NCBI RefSeq assembly: GCF_000276665.1 | Contig: NW_004955460.1 | Location: 5,469,133-5,533,132, forward strand | Direction of reading: 5' to 3' | Origin: Chinchilla lanigera | Taxonomy: Eukaryota; Chordata; Mammalia; Rodentia; Chinchillidae | Length of the DNA: 64,000 bases | Part shown: positions 32,331 to 43,885 of the stretch, piece after piece | Position numbering within the stretch: the first letter of the stretch is position 1 | Layout: each line of letters starts with the position of its first letter | The notes under the pieces: model-generated | What the model was told of the DNA's origin: nothing | The model's database searches: none | What the model saw: the letters and a program-made list of their open reading frames with translations, nothing else | Translations under genes and position numbers: made by a program

Positions 32331-33740
32331 TGAGCAACATGTAATGTGTGAAAAGAGAAAGACTGGAAAATAGGATAGATAATATGGGTTCCTATTTATC
32401 AAACACACAGACACTCAATACTTTTGAATAATGTATAGAAATCTCTCTGAGAGGAGAGTCCCCCATAGTACCACAGGAATCCCCTTGGTGATCAGTTTTT
32501 GGCTTCCACGCTTTCCAGCTCTTCTTCAATTATCTTTCAGTGACAAACAATTTATCCTTTTTAATTATGAGACTCTGTATGATGGTACTGAATGAAGCTG
32601 GGATTCAAAAGTCAACACTGAGCTCTAAGCCCAGATTCCTTCCTTGAAATCAACGGGAAGAACAAAAATGTAACTGCTTGGCTGGCAAAGCCACCACAGA
32701 CCGTCTCCCCACAGAGCCCTGTCAAGTCACCAAAGTCCCGTCTGTGGAAAAATATCTTGCAAAAAAACTTCTCCAAACAAAAACTCGGACTGGAGTCCTG
32801 TGCTTGGATTTAAAAAAAAAACCACCTCATAAAATCTCCCACAGTTATTTTTTGCACTTCTTTACAAAGATTGTGAATTAACCTTTTGTTATTTCCTAAG
32901 GAGAACAAGGAGGGGGAAAAACCACGAAGTTTTATATTAAGGTGTTGGAGAACAAAGCCTACGGTCATGTGAAAGGAGAAAAGGAATCCTGAGTCCCTGT
33001 GTTGCCCCTTCTCTCCACTAAAGCCGCATGGTACACAAAGCAGGTTTCAGTTTCACTGGCAAAGTGGGAATAGTCAAGTGATGTGACTTGGCAAAAGTCA
33101 TGGAAAGTGGTAGCTGATTATTCATAAACCAAAACTCTTGCGCCTTTATTTGTAAATCAAAACTCTCCTCACTAGATATGTTGAAGGTCCTCCACTGTGT
33201 CCTTATATTTAAAACCATTTTGTAGTTTGTATCTTAATTCAAGGACTGTGCGATTTGTCAAAGGGCCCAAGGGGTCATTTTCAATGGGCCATTTCCTTGG
33301 TGAACTTCAGGAGGATGCTGAGAAGCTCAGCTTTTCCCGAGGAACCACATAACTTGGGGTTCTTATTGGATCATGGGGTTAGACACTGAGGAGCTGGCCC
33401 TGAATTTTCTTCCACTCTTACTCGGAAGGGAAGTGATTCAAAAGCACTAGTGAGGCAGGAACACAGCCTGGACTTACCAAATTTTGACTTGAGATTCAAG
33501 CCTTTGGAGGAGGCTTACAGAGGGCTACAGAAGGGTCGATGAACACCATTATGGGTACCACAAGGCTCTCTCTGCACTGATTCTTTATAAAGCTCAATTA
33601 ATTAGGACAAGCTCTTAGCCAATCCAATATGAGACAGCCTCAGAGGGGAAGTGCCTACAATCATGAGAAGATCAAGAGATCCTGAAGCTCCAGGGACCCA
33701 CTCCAAATGTCACAGGAGAAGATTTCAATCTCAAAGGGTG
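32331..33740. other. No recognised feature
   Basis: Mixed-composition sequence; frames of 66-67 residues lack motifs. No repeat is recognised. Confidence 0.5.
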
Positions 33741-33751
33741 AGGGCACCCTA

Positions 33752-34370
33752 TCACTCAGCATCATTTTTTTTAAAAAAAGAGTAGGAAGAATTTATTGAG
33801 AGGAAGAAAGCTTCTGTCTGAGAAGGACAGAAGGGGACCCAGAAAATGGGTTGCCAACCAACCCCACTTCTCAAGGGTGTTTTATTGAGTAAAGCCACAG
33901 GTGAGGTGGGATTAAGGTGGGACAGAACTATCATCAATCAGTAAGATTACAAGTATAGTCACGTAGATAATACTGATTCAACGGCAAATTGTATGATGGG
34001 TGTGAGGTGGGACAAAACTATGGTCAACCAATAAGTATACAAGAATAGTCACTAGAGTAATATTGATTAAATGGGATCAAATGGGGAAACAAGTCATATA
34101 GCAAGTGCACATGGGCAGAAAAAGATGTTCCTGGAAGGGGTAGGTTAAAGAGGTTTAATCCTCCACCCCAAGGTGACTGATGCTTATGTAGAATATCAAT
34201 CACAGCTGTTCATCCATAGGGGAAGTATATGGGTAAGTAGTTCTTTTTCTTGAAGCCTGGCCTTCAGTGAATACACCTCCAGCCATAATTGTCTTCTGCA
34301 TTGACCTCTTGAGGGCCTAGCCCTGTCTGACTGCCTATAATATTTCTATCTAGCTTAGCTATCTATAACA
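33752..34370 (-). repeat. 3' LTR of the env-bearing ERV, with U3 direct repeats
   Basis: It starts TGTTATAG next to a purine tract. It holds two ~95-base diverged direct repeats, seen on the plus strand as GAGGTGGGAC.AAACTAT..TCAA..AATAAG near 33905-33985 and 34005-34070, in the U3 position typical of enhancer repeats. A poly(A) signal AATAAA lies on the minus strand at about 33791-33796. The inner (3') edge is estimated. Confidence 0.75.
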
Positions 34371-34383
34371 TTTCTCCCTCTGA
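34371..34383 (-). promoter_or_regulatory. Polypurine tract of the ERV
   Basis: The minus strand reads CAGAGGGAGAAA directly before the TGTTATAG start of the LTR, the expected priming site for plus-strand synthesis. Confidence 0.8.
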
Positions 34384-34508
34384 AGAAGTATCCCTAACTG
34401 CTGTGAGAGGGCAGGAGTCGAAGTCTGATCTGGCTACTTCTAGCTGAAGAGGGTTGTAGTTGTGATTGGCAGTCAGAGATACTCCATAGAGGGTCTATCT
34501 GTGAGTCC

Positions 34509-34850
34509 TCAATAGGCACCAGGTGTTCTTGTCTTGGGTAGACATACAGCTTCAAGTCTGGAGGAGACAAGACCACAGAAACAATTAAGTATGCATGGGC
34601 CAAATAATAAAATCAGCAGGATAATTATGAATATAGCCAACAAAGTTTGCCACCAGGAGGAGCCAGTAATAGCTTTCCATAAACAGGATAAGGAAAAGGT
34701 CCAGGGAATTTCAAAATCTGACATATCATTAACCTGTCATCTAATATCTTAAACAACTATTGAGATATTAACAAAAGGATCAGGAATGTATATGCAACAT
34801 TCAGTGTTTATAATTGCACAAGTACCCGCTGTATTGCTGTTAGAATGTCT
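34509..34850 (-). pseudogene. ERV env remnant: transmembrane subunit end
   Basis: A CX6CC motif (C, six residues, CC; 34794-34820 on the minus strand) marks the disulphide loop of gamma-type Env transmembrane subunits. In the same frame, after two in-frame stops, a 71-codon open stretch (34724-34509) has a membrane-proximal tryptophan-rich part (residues 8-25) and a hydrophobic membrane span (about 28-41). The short tail begins GPCILN (42-47), a block typical of the family. Stops between the loop and the membrane span show that it is dead. No surface subunit is recognised. Confidence 0.85.
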
Positions 34851-35160
34851 AATGCCATCAGCTTTTGGAGAATGGCTTGCCTCATTAATTTTACTTCTTA
34901 TTTCATAGAGAGAGAAAGACCAGCTTTGGAGTCCTTTAAGGCCTGCTGAGTATAGTTAGTATAGTTAGTCTTGATATGTTGCATGACATCTTTTAATCCA
35001 AGGGAAGGGATAAAGACAGAGGTCAGGTGATCATACCAGTATCACTCAGTATCTTGATATGAACTGAAAATGTATAAAATAAGGCCCCTGGGTTGGTTAA
35101 AGTACTTGCTATGATCCAAGTTTTAACATCCCCCTGCTTTAAAAAAAATGGGCTCAGAGT

Positions 35161-35299
35161 TTTTTAAGATCTTATTTTTAAACATTTTGTGCTAATTTGA
35201 TGACAGTATAATGATAAAAAGTTTAATGATTGCAAACCTTATTGGTAGAGTTCAACGATCTCAACGTGAATCCCAGATGCATGGCTAACTAGAGGTGAG
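35161..35299. other. No recognised feature
   Basis: Short AT-rich gap between the ERV remnant and a MIR-like stretch. Confidence 0.4.
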
Positions 35300-35465
35300 A
35301 GATTGGGAGGTCATTGAACCTTTTTGTACCTTTGTTCTCACCTAACAGATGGTGAGATAAATGTACCTTCCTTGGGGCTATGATGAGTGGAAAGCAAATT
35401 AAAATTTGTAAAAAGACCATGCAATAGCTAGCTGTTGGCCAACACTAAGTGCTCTGTAATTTGCT
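35300..35465 (+). mobile_element. MIR-like SINE fragment
   Basis: The order GGAGGTCATTGAACC, TTTGTTCTCACCTAACAGATGG, GATAAATGTACCTTCCTTGG and AACACTAAGTGCTCTGTAA matches the core-to-3' part of MIR. It is old and diverged. Confidence 0.65.
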
Positions 35466-35654
35466 ACTAGTGTTATTAGACATGATACCTGCTTTTCTGC
35501 CAGGAATGATCAGAAATGAGAATAACAGTGCCTTCTGCTGTTGATGGAGGTGTTGGTATAAAGAAAGCAAGGGCCAATTTGTTCATAGGCTAGAAAGTTC
35601 ATGATAATTTATTTGTATCAGAATTAATCAGGCAGCTAAGCGTCGCCATGTAGC

Positions 35655-35768
35655 AGCCAGGCATGATGATGAGCACCTGTGATCCTAGCACTTAGAAGGC
35701 CGAAGCAAAAGGATTGTGAGTTTGAATTTAGCTAGAGCTAGATAATGAGACTTTCAATAAAGAAAAGG
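35655..35768 (+). mobile_element. B1-type SINE, diverged
   Basis: AGCCAGGCATGATGATGAGC, GTGATCCTAGCACTTAGAAG and GAGACTTTCAATAAAG give a decayed 7SL-derived monomer. 35769-36675 shows nothing I recognise; the 60-residue frame at 36009 has no motif. Confidence 0.75.
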
Positions 35769-36675
35769 AAAAGAAAAAAATGAAACTTCCCAAACAGTGA
35801 GCCAAAAACTAGCTATGTGTCACTACCTCACACCCCAAGAGATGAAAACAAACTGTTAATCTGTGCAGGTAGTCTAACTCTGGGCTTGGTATGTCCAGAG
35901 TTCTAAATGAGCCCCTTTGATTCTATCAGCCACCAAAGATGCAGAGCTAGGGTGAGCAGGAGACACAAGATCAGACTTGATCCTTCCTACTGAGGGGTCC
36001 AAGTTGCCTTGCCTGGCCCAGGCCAGCTAGAGAAACATCCTCTTTTCTCAGAAGCACAGCAATCCCTGATGGCCTTTCCCATAGCACCTCCGTATTCTTT
36101 CCCTGGATTTATTTGTCCTAGGGGAGAGATTAAGAACAATAAAAGAATTGCACAAGCTTTCCCCTTTCTGCCTTCACTAAAATTATACTAATTTACTGGC
36201 CACAAAACACCAGCAGCTCAAAAGGAGGAGTTTGCCAGCAGTCAGTTTGGGATCGAGAACAAACACTTTGGAGAAGGCAGGGAGAAATTGAGAAGAGGGC
36301 AGAATCGGAGACCAGCTGTCAGTACTGTAATTTCTAGGAGCTGGCTGGGGTGAACAGCTGAAAGAAATGCCAGAAAAAGGAACAAGAACAAGTAAAAGGC
36401 AGAATCAGAGGAATTACTTTTAGGGTAATCTTTGAAGAAATAGAATCATCTTTTTAAAAAATAGGATCATACTGTAGTCACAGTTATTTGGGGTTTCTTA
36501 AACACACCTGTTAGCCAGGTTTAATAGAAATACATATATTTCATACATATTGGATCACTACCAGCTTTGGGGAAGAAAGGTATAAACTCTGAAGAAATAA
36601 TTAAAGCATATTAATATTTTAAGGAAAAGAGAAATTCCCAGTTGCTATTATTGACCTTCCCCCTCTATATGCAGC

Positions 36676-36878
36676 TACCTAGCCAAGCATGGTGGTATAG
36701 GCCTGTTATTCCAGCAGTCTTAGAGGTTGAGGCAGAAAGATCACAGGTTCAAGCCCAGCCTGGGCAAATGAACAATTTAGGGAGAACCCAGTCTCAAAAT
36801 TTTAAAAAAAATAGAAATAAAGGGAGGAGATGTAGCTTAGGATGAAGGCTCCCGGATTCAATCCCCAGTATGGCAAAT
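36676..36878 (+). mobile_element. Composite SINE (B1 plus tRNA-type part)
   Basis: A B1 half (GCCAAGCATGGTGGTATAGG, GTTATTCCAGCAGTCTTAGA, GAACCCAGTCTCAAAA) is followed, after an A-rich linker, by a tRNA-type half (GGAGGAGATGTAGCTTAGGA, CCCGGATTCAATCCCCAGTA). It has the same architecture as 24885-25071 and 38935-39120 in the opposite orientation. Confidence 0.85.
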
Positions 36879-38934
36879 CAGTTGATCAACTGATCAATCA
36901 TCTTCCCATTATAGACAACCCAAAGCAAAGAGGTCCATGTTAGCATTGGAGTTGAGTAGATAGCATGGTGAGAGTGGGGTTTGGAGGCAGGGTGTTGGCT
37001 TCCACGTGGCAGCTCGATCCGGTTCCATCCCCGTCTTGGCTCAGCAGCACACCAGAACTCATGCTCCTCAGTGCTACCCATTATCAGGTAGAGAGGCTTT
37101 CTCCTCCAAATGCCACTATTCTTCTCCATGTCAAGGTTCCAACCTTTTCTTAAAGAGCTCTATGGCCTTCTTGGGCTATTTAAAATAAAAAGGAAATTCC
37201 AATAGGAGACAGATCAGTAAGAACTGAGAAAGTTCTGGGGGAGTGCTTCCTGCTCAGTGGTTACCAGTGAGGGGTGGACATCCATCCCTGCATAGTAACA
37301 AGGAGGTACTGCTCAAGGGTTGGATGGGCATGGAGCTGTTTCAAATGTAGTGATCACTGTAATGACTGGCTCAGCTCAAGATGGACAGCAAGCTTGCTGG
37401 TAGAGGCTGAGCCACCTCCCAATTCCTTTGCCCTTGGGCCACTGAGGTATGGCGCCCTTGTCTGGGGCTCTACTGCCCTCCTCTGGGTGATACTCCCATC
37501 CCATTCTAGCTCCAGCTGACTTTTGGGGAGATGGTGATCTCGTTTGTTCTGAATTCTCTTCAAAACAATGGTTAAGGTCATAAACTCCACCTTTGAGTCC
37601 TACAGAGGTGAGTTCTGTTTATTCTCAAAGTCTGTGGAGATACTATGCTTTTAAGAACTTATTAGTTTTTTGAACAGTTGTCAGACTGGCTGGCTGACAC
37701 TTGTGCTGGATCTTCATGTATCTCCAGCCACCCTTTCCCCACTTTCCAGGGAGCTCCAGAGGCATCGCAATACTTGCTGCCTTTGGCCATTGTCATGCAG
37801 CCCACTCTGCAGCACACTGACAAACATCTAGGGACCCTGAGAAAAGTCACTTTCCATTAGCCTTTCTGTTTGTTAAATGGCTCTTGGGGACAGAAAACCA
37901 TATTAAGATCCATCAAATTCCATATGTTTAAAATTGAGTTTCTGGAGGATTGGCAGGTGAAGCTTTCAAACAGTGAGTTTCTTTCTCATAAGACTAGCAT
38001 GATCTATTTTATGCACTGGATCTGCAGTTCATGATAGCAAACTCAATCATTTTGGCCTCTGCCTCAGTGAGTAGAGTCTCTAAAATCATGTGCCTTGTCC
38101 TTCCTTATTTCGTCCCCCAATTCAAAGAAATTAAGGCATTTTTCTCCCACCCTCAGATCTCTAAGTTTTAACAGAGTTAGTATTTAAGGGTGTAGCTAAA
38201 GATGTAGACAGGGAAGAGAAGGAAAGGACATGGAAGAAACACAGACGGACATGAAAAGGAGACACTGCTGCTTAGATGATCAATGTCCAGAATTGGAAGT
38301 TAGCACGAGAAGGCACAGAGATGTGTGTTGGAGGTGAACAAGGGAAGAGGAATAAAAAAACAACTGATGTGATGATTATTGCAGTTCTTAAGCTTCAGTC
38401 TCTCTCTTTTCCCCCTCTCCATTTTATCAGCCTGGGGTCCTGAGATCCCCCCACTGAGACAGTTGGAGAAGAACAAGCTCTGATTAGCATGGCTGGGAAG
38501 CCCTGGCATGGCTGATCCCCTAGGAGACACAGCAGGCCTCATGTCTGCACTTCCTTGGATGAGGGTTCCTGTTGTGGTGGTGGGGTGCTCAAAACACAGC
38601 TTCAGTGATTTTTAACTTTTTGAGACTGTTCTTAAAGAACTCAGTGTTTATAGGTTCTGATCTGGGCTGGCATAGGGAGATGATTTCTTCATGGCTCTAA
38701 CTGCCCTGGGGTAGGTTGGAAGACTCAGACAGGAAGAGGCCTGAAGCCTGTTTGTCCTTTTATTTTTTTATCCATTCCATGGGCTATTTGGAAATGTGGT
38801 CATGAATCGCTAAACCATTTTGGAAATGTCTAGAAATTTTTGCTTGAGATAAAATGCACTGTATATGGGAAACCACTACTGTAAGCTGAATGAAAATGTG
38901 TGTCCATGAGAAGAGGGAGTAATTTTATTTTATT
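36879..38934. other. No recognised feature
   Basis: About 2 kb of mixed composition. Frames of 60-83 residues on both strands lack domains. It could be single-copy intergenic or intronic sequence. There is no splice-flanked exon I would support. Confidence 0.45.
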
Positions 38935-39120
38935 TTTATTACTGGGGATTAAACCCAGGGCCCTTGAACTGAGCTACATTTCTACCTCTTGCTTTTTTTT
39001 AATGTTTGAGACTGTGTCTCACTAAGTCACTAAGGTTTTCAGACTGGGATTGAACTTTTGATACTCCTGCCTCAACTTCCCAGAATGCTGGGATTATAGG
39101 TGTGAACCACAATATTGAGT
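38935..39120 (-). mobile_element. Composite SINE, minus strand
   Basis: The plus strand shows an antisense tRNA-type half (TTACTGGGGATTAAACCCAG, GAGCTACATTTCTACC), a T-rich linker, then an antisense B1 half (GAGACTGTGTCTCACTAAG, CTGCCTCAACTTCCCAGAAT, GATTATAGGTGTGAACCAC). Confidence 0.88.
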
Positions 39121-40490
39121 GTGAAGTGAGAATAATTCTTTAGCACATCCCTTATTTTGTTGATCACCCAGTCTAGGATGGTATAATACTTATATCCTTA
39201 GACCAAGGATGCTCCCTCCACATACTGATCAGGAGTTCATTTACTGGGCTAAGAGAAGAGGCCAAATCCAAGTGAAAGCAGCAGGTTACTGCAGTAGACA
39301 TTGCAGTAGCTCTGTGTTTAGACACTATCAAATAAGGAATCTGCATGTACTGCTGAAGTGACACTATTAAAATCGCATACTGAGAAGTGAGATACACCAA
39401 TGAAAATAGTGCAACACATCATACAAAACTGTTCCTAAAACTTTAGAATGGAAAAGTATCTTATGAAGAAAGAAATAAAATCCTAAAGTGATTCACACAC
39501 ATCATACATGTCAAAATACTAGAACCACTCTGGATCTTATTTTTGCCTTTTTAAGTTATGAAATATTTTAAACACATAGAAAAGAACAGACAGCAGCATA
39601 TCTTACATTCTTGATATATATTTTTTGTTGCATTCTTGCCAAAAAATATTTCAACCTGAATGTTAGACTCCCTGAGTGCCTCACTGATCCTATTTCTCTT
39701 TCTTCCTGTATTCTTCTCAGCTTACTACTGATTTCCTGGCATCTAAATCCTTTGAAGTAATATTTAATTATTTGTAAATATCGTATAACATTATTTTTCA
39801 TTCTTTTCAATGTTTTTCTTTTTATAATGTTCATCTCTGTATCTTCTGCAATGCTAGAATTCTACATGATGAATAATAGAAAAATAATATTTGTAATTGA
39901 TTTTGTATGTATGCACAAGATAAAGTACTAATGATAACTTCTTGCTTTCATTATCTGGCTTGATCATCTAAGTAGCTGATGCAGTGTGGTATCCTATGAT
40001 AAGAGCTTTTCATGAAGTGAAGTAAACATCAACCATAGGAGGCAGGCAGTGCAGCCCCGGAAGTGGACAGAAGCCACAGTGGTCAGAAAGAATGCGAGGT
40101 TGGGAAGTGTCCTTCAAGTGCTGGAGTAGTTAACAATCATTGGGGAAGAGCACACTTGTAGGAAATGTTACAGGAACTGTCAGAGTTCTCATGTGGGAAG
40201 GAACAAGAGGGTACTGAAGGATTTGTTTTCTATAAGACAGAAAAGCATTCAATGCCTCAGAAGCACACAATTAAGGTCTTTCATTTAAAAATATGCATGT
40301 GGCAGTGTTCAGAATACAGGATTTTCACGCTTTGTAATCCTACATCTGAATTGCCTCTGTGAAACAGTTTAGAGTGCAATGTCTTCCTTTTATTCCTATC
40401 TATAAGAAATATAACCTTTGAAAAAAGTTGTTTATCATAGCTAAACCCTGCACAGTGTCATACAAAATAGCTGCCTCTTCCAAAGAAAAT
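39121..40490. other. Mostly unassigned; small L1-like piece
   Basis: TTTTAAGTTATGAAATATTT at about 39550, followed by AACACATAGAAAAGAACAG, resembles the ancient L1 text near 31080. The remainder is not recognised. Confidence 0.35.
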
Positions 40491-40494
40491 GTAA

Positions 40495-40650
40495 GAGGTT
40501 GGGTTTGGAGCAGCTGGAATTACTAGCTGTGTGACACTGGGCATGTTATTTAACCACTATGAGCTTCTACTTCCTCTCTCTTAAGTGGAAATAACAGGGT
40601 TGTTTTGAGGATAAGTCAGATCATGCGTAGACTAAGTGCTTAATGAATTA
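40495..40650 (+). mobile_element. MIR SINE
   Basis: AGCTGTGTGACACTGGGCAT, GTTATTTAACCACTATGAGC, GAAATAACAGGGTTGTTTTG, AGGATAAGTCAGATCATGC and CTAAGTGCTTAATGAATT run in the order of MIR, including the conserved core. Confidence 0.9.
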
Positions 40651-41345
40651 CAGTAATTCTAAGGCTTTCATAAAATACTGTATTTTAGAATGGCAGTGCT
40701 TTTACTTTTTGTACCTTTTGCTCCCCGGATTTGCATCCAACTCTTCTGTATTTACAAATTTGTTGTAACCTATGGCTTTCATTTCAGTGCACTTATTTGT
40801 AATTGTTATGAGCATAAACAGAGCAATATCTCCTTGACATACTTGAGATTTTTACCCTTCACCAAAGTTTTTGTTACCCTTAGCACCTGGCTCCTATATT
40901 ACTTGAATGAAAGGCAAAGTCATGATCTTTTCTCCAGATGCAGAAAACATACATGGTGAAATTCAACATTCATCATTAAAACCCCAAATATCCTTAGCAA
41001 ATAAAATGGAATAGAACTTTGATTATCTAATCAAGATGACATGAATACTAAGAAAACTTCAGCAAGTGTCATACTTAATGATGAAATTTAAATTACTCCC
41101 TTGAAAACTAGGAACAAGACAAGGATGTTATCCTTTCTATTCAATATTTTGTTCAAGTTTAAGTACATAGTCAAGTAGTTAATCCTGTAAGATAGCACGA
41201 AAGACATAAAAGGTACAGAATTTGGAAATGAAGAAACAAAGGTTAACCTCTAATATATGGAGTTAATATGATTACATATTAAAAAGTAATTCAAAGATAA
41301 TCATGAGAATTAAAGAGTGTTTTGAAAGATTTCTGTGTAAAAAAT

Positions 41346-43275
41346 TGTCTTAGTTACATTTCTGTCATTGCTGAAACAAAATACTCAACATCACAGTTTG
41401 TAGATGTTTCAGTCCTTAATAGGCTGGCTCCAAGACAGGGTAGCACATGGCAGAGGGGCAACAGTTCATGGTGGCAGAAGACAGCAAAAGCAACAAGCAA
41501 TAGAAAAGTAACTAAGACAGAATTGGTACCAGAGAAGTGGAGTGCTTGCTGTAACTGTACTTGACCATGTGCTTCAGGAGCATTTGGGAATGGCTTGTGG
41601 GAAGAATTTGGAAAGGTTTGGAGGTACCAGCTGAAAAAGTAGAGCTGAAATGCCTTAGGCAGTTCCATATGGGAGATTCTGGTCAGAGCTCAGAAGACCA
41701 GAAAGCTGATAGAAATCCCACTGATAAAGACCAGGTTTTGGAGGTTTCTGTTGGAAAGGAGGACTGCATTGGCCACTGGACTCCAAGCAATGTGTTATGG
41801 CTGGGTAGAATGTTTGTCTGCTTTTTGCTCATGTCCAGAGACTTCGCCTGAGATTAAGAGCAGTGGACTAATTAATCTGGTAGAAGGAATTTCAAGGTAG
41901 TCAAATGTCAAGGTAGTGGCATGCCTAGTATTGGGGGCTTTTAGCTAGATCTGTGTTGAGAATCAAGAGCAAAAAGCCCAGCAGGATGATTTAAAATGTG
42001 AGTTTGGTCAGAAAGGAAGCAACAGTAAAGTTGTGGACTGCAAAGATAGAGCAGAGATCTTGAGTGCTGGAAAGGAACAGGAGAATAGAAAGATGGCCTA
42101 GGGCATCATAAGAAGCATCAGGACTCCACCCTTTGCAGCCTCAAAATTGCAAAAGTGAAAGACTACTTTGAGAAGAAAGCCCCAGCACACCATGTTCCAG
42201 AATGGAAAGAGCATAAAGAATTTGTTCCCCAGAATCTGATTGAGGATGCTTAGGGATCTGAGCACTTGACCCCTACAGCCAAGACAGAGGGAAGCCTGCC
42301 TACGGCTCCTGCTGGCAGCAGACTTTGGCATAATCCATGTGGCACTAGTTTTCAGTGCATGTAGAATGGAAGAGTTGTGGGGTTAAGAGGGTTTCCACGC
42401 AGATTTCAGAAGAAGGCCTGGGAAGCCAGGTAGTGTGCTACTGAGAGTGCTGTGTGTGAAGCTGTGAGTGTGAAGCTAAAGATTCAGTGGAGATCTCAGA
42501 AATTTAGAGAAGCCAAGAACATGGATCATCTGAGGAAAACTGCAAAAAAGGAGTAGAACTGGCTCAAAAGAGAAGCCATGGGAGCTACAACCACTGGAAG
42601 TGCCATAAGAGCAGAGGCACTTTGGAGTTCACATCTTGCCACACATTGTGTCAGACACTGCACATGGAACTACAGGACTTAGTGTTTGCCCTGTTGGATT
42701 TTGGATTTTGTTTGTAACTTCTGGAATGGAGATGTCTGTCTTGTGCCATCAAATGTTGGAAGTGTTTAACTTTCTTTTCATTTGTGCAGGGGCTCATAGC
42801 TAAGAGTTTACCTTAGATCTCAGAAGAGTCTTGGGACTTGGACATTTCAGCAATTCTGAAACTGTTAGGACTTTGGAAACTCTTATAGAACTACTGAACA
42901 CCTTTTCCATGAAGGGATATGCATGAGTCTTTGGGGAGCTGGAGGTGGAATTTTATGGATTTTCTGGATGTCCCCTCAAAGCGTCATGCAATCATGGGGG
43001 GAGGGATATTTTTGGAGTCAGCTGAATCCAGACTGTGTGATTTATTTGTAGTGCAATGCTGGGATTAAGGGTGCTGGAATTAAGGGTGAGTGATTGCTGG
43101 ATCAGTACACTGAGTGGATTGGCACTGCCCTGATTCCAGCAGTCTGGATAAGATCAAAGGAGCAGAAAGACACTTGTTTACTACTCTTGATCTTGCTGCT
43201 TTTGCTGTTTTCTGCTGCCCCAGCTGCCATGACCTTAGGTCATGAGGCTTTGGGAGGACATCCAGACACAAACGA
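41346..43275 (+). mobile_element. Rearranged MaLR element: inverted LTR piece plus internal region
   Basis: 41346-41504 is an LTR piece on the minus strand (TGTCTTAGTTACATTTC, GTTTCAGTCC, CAAAAGCAACAAG). It abuts the last ~22 bases of a plus-strand LTR (AGAAAAGTAACTAAGACAG), the primer binding site TGGTACCAGAGAAGTGG (41523-41539), and the same internal region that is inverted at 1464-3283. The match to that copy ends near 42955. 42956-43275 is different and may be another LTR or filler. The 96-residue plus frame and 104-residue minus frame have no domain. Confidence 0.75.
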
Positions 43276-43427
43276 TAAAAAAAAATATTAAAAATTAGTC
43301 CACTCCTACATATCAGAACCTGTTAGAAAATAACATTTAAAATATGCTTTTATAAAATCATAGTATCTTGTAGCTACAAATAAACCTAACTAAAGTTGTG
43401 CTAGTCTGATACATAAACCTAGATATA

Positions 43428-43535
43428 ATGGCTCATGTCTATAATCCCAGCACTTACAAGGCTGAGGCAGGAAGATCACAAATTTCAGCTCAGACTGGGC
43501 TACATATTGAGACCCTGGCTCAAAAAAAAAGTAGA
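43428..43535 (+). mobile_element. B1-type SINE
   Basis: AATGGCTCATGTCTATAATC, CCAGCACTTACAAGGCTGAG and TTGAGACCCTGGCTCAAAAA form a short 7SL-derived monomer inside L1 ORF2. Confidence 0.88.
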
Positions 43536-43885
43536 GCTCTATGCAGAAAACTCTAACCATTAAGGGACATTCAAGAAAATTTAAACCTAAATTGTATGTT
43601 ATTAAATAGGAGTAGACTGGAAATCTTATTATCCATGAAAAACTGAAATCTGAACTTATATAGACTTAAGAAAACTTGAAAACTTTATTAGAATTCATTT
43701 ATAAGGAAATGCAGAGGTCTAAAGATAGCTAAGACCTTCTTAAATAAGAAATAGAAGGTGAGAAAATTTACTGCACCAGATGCCAAAGCCTATTCAAACA
43801 AGACAGTGTGGTATAGAACACAAATAGGGAAACAGATCAGTGCATATTGGGAAAAGGATAAAGAAACCAGAAGTTACCTGCTGCA

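Larger units (their letters stand above)
33752..35160 (-). mobile_element. Class I (gamma-type) ERV remnant: env end plus 3' LTR
   Basis: On the minus strand this reads env transmembrane subunit (to about 34509), a polypurine tract (34371-34383) and an LTR starting TGTTATAGATAGC at 34370. No pol or 5' LTR is seen upstream (35160 onward is unrelated), so it is a 5'-truncated or recombined provirus. It differs from the ERV at 885-7657 in LTR sequence, so it is a second family. Confidence 0.85.
40955..43885 (+). mobile_element. L1 ORF2 fragment, plus strand, split by MaLR and B1
   Basis: AGCAAGTGTCATACTTAATG, CTAGGAACAAGACAAGGATG and TTCTATTCAATATTTTGTTC before 41346, and after 43275 CACTCCTACATATCAGAACC, AGCTACAAATAAACCTAAC and GACAGTGTGGTATAGAACAC, follow one L1 ORF2 in order. 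The MaLR at 41346-43275 and the B1 at 43428-43535 are later insertions. It contains many stops. Confidence 0.8.
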
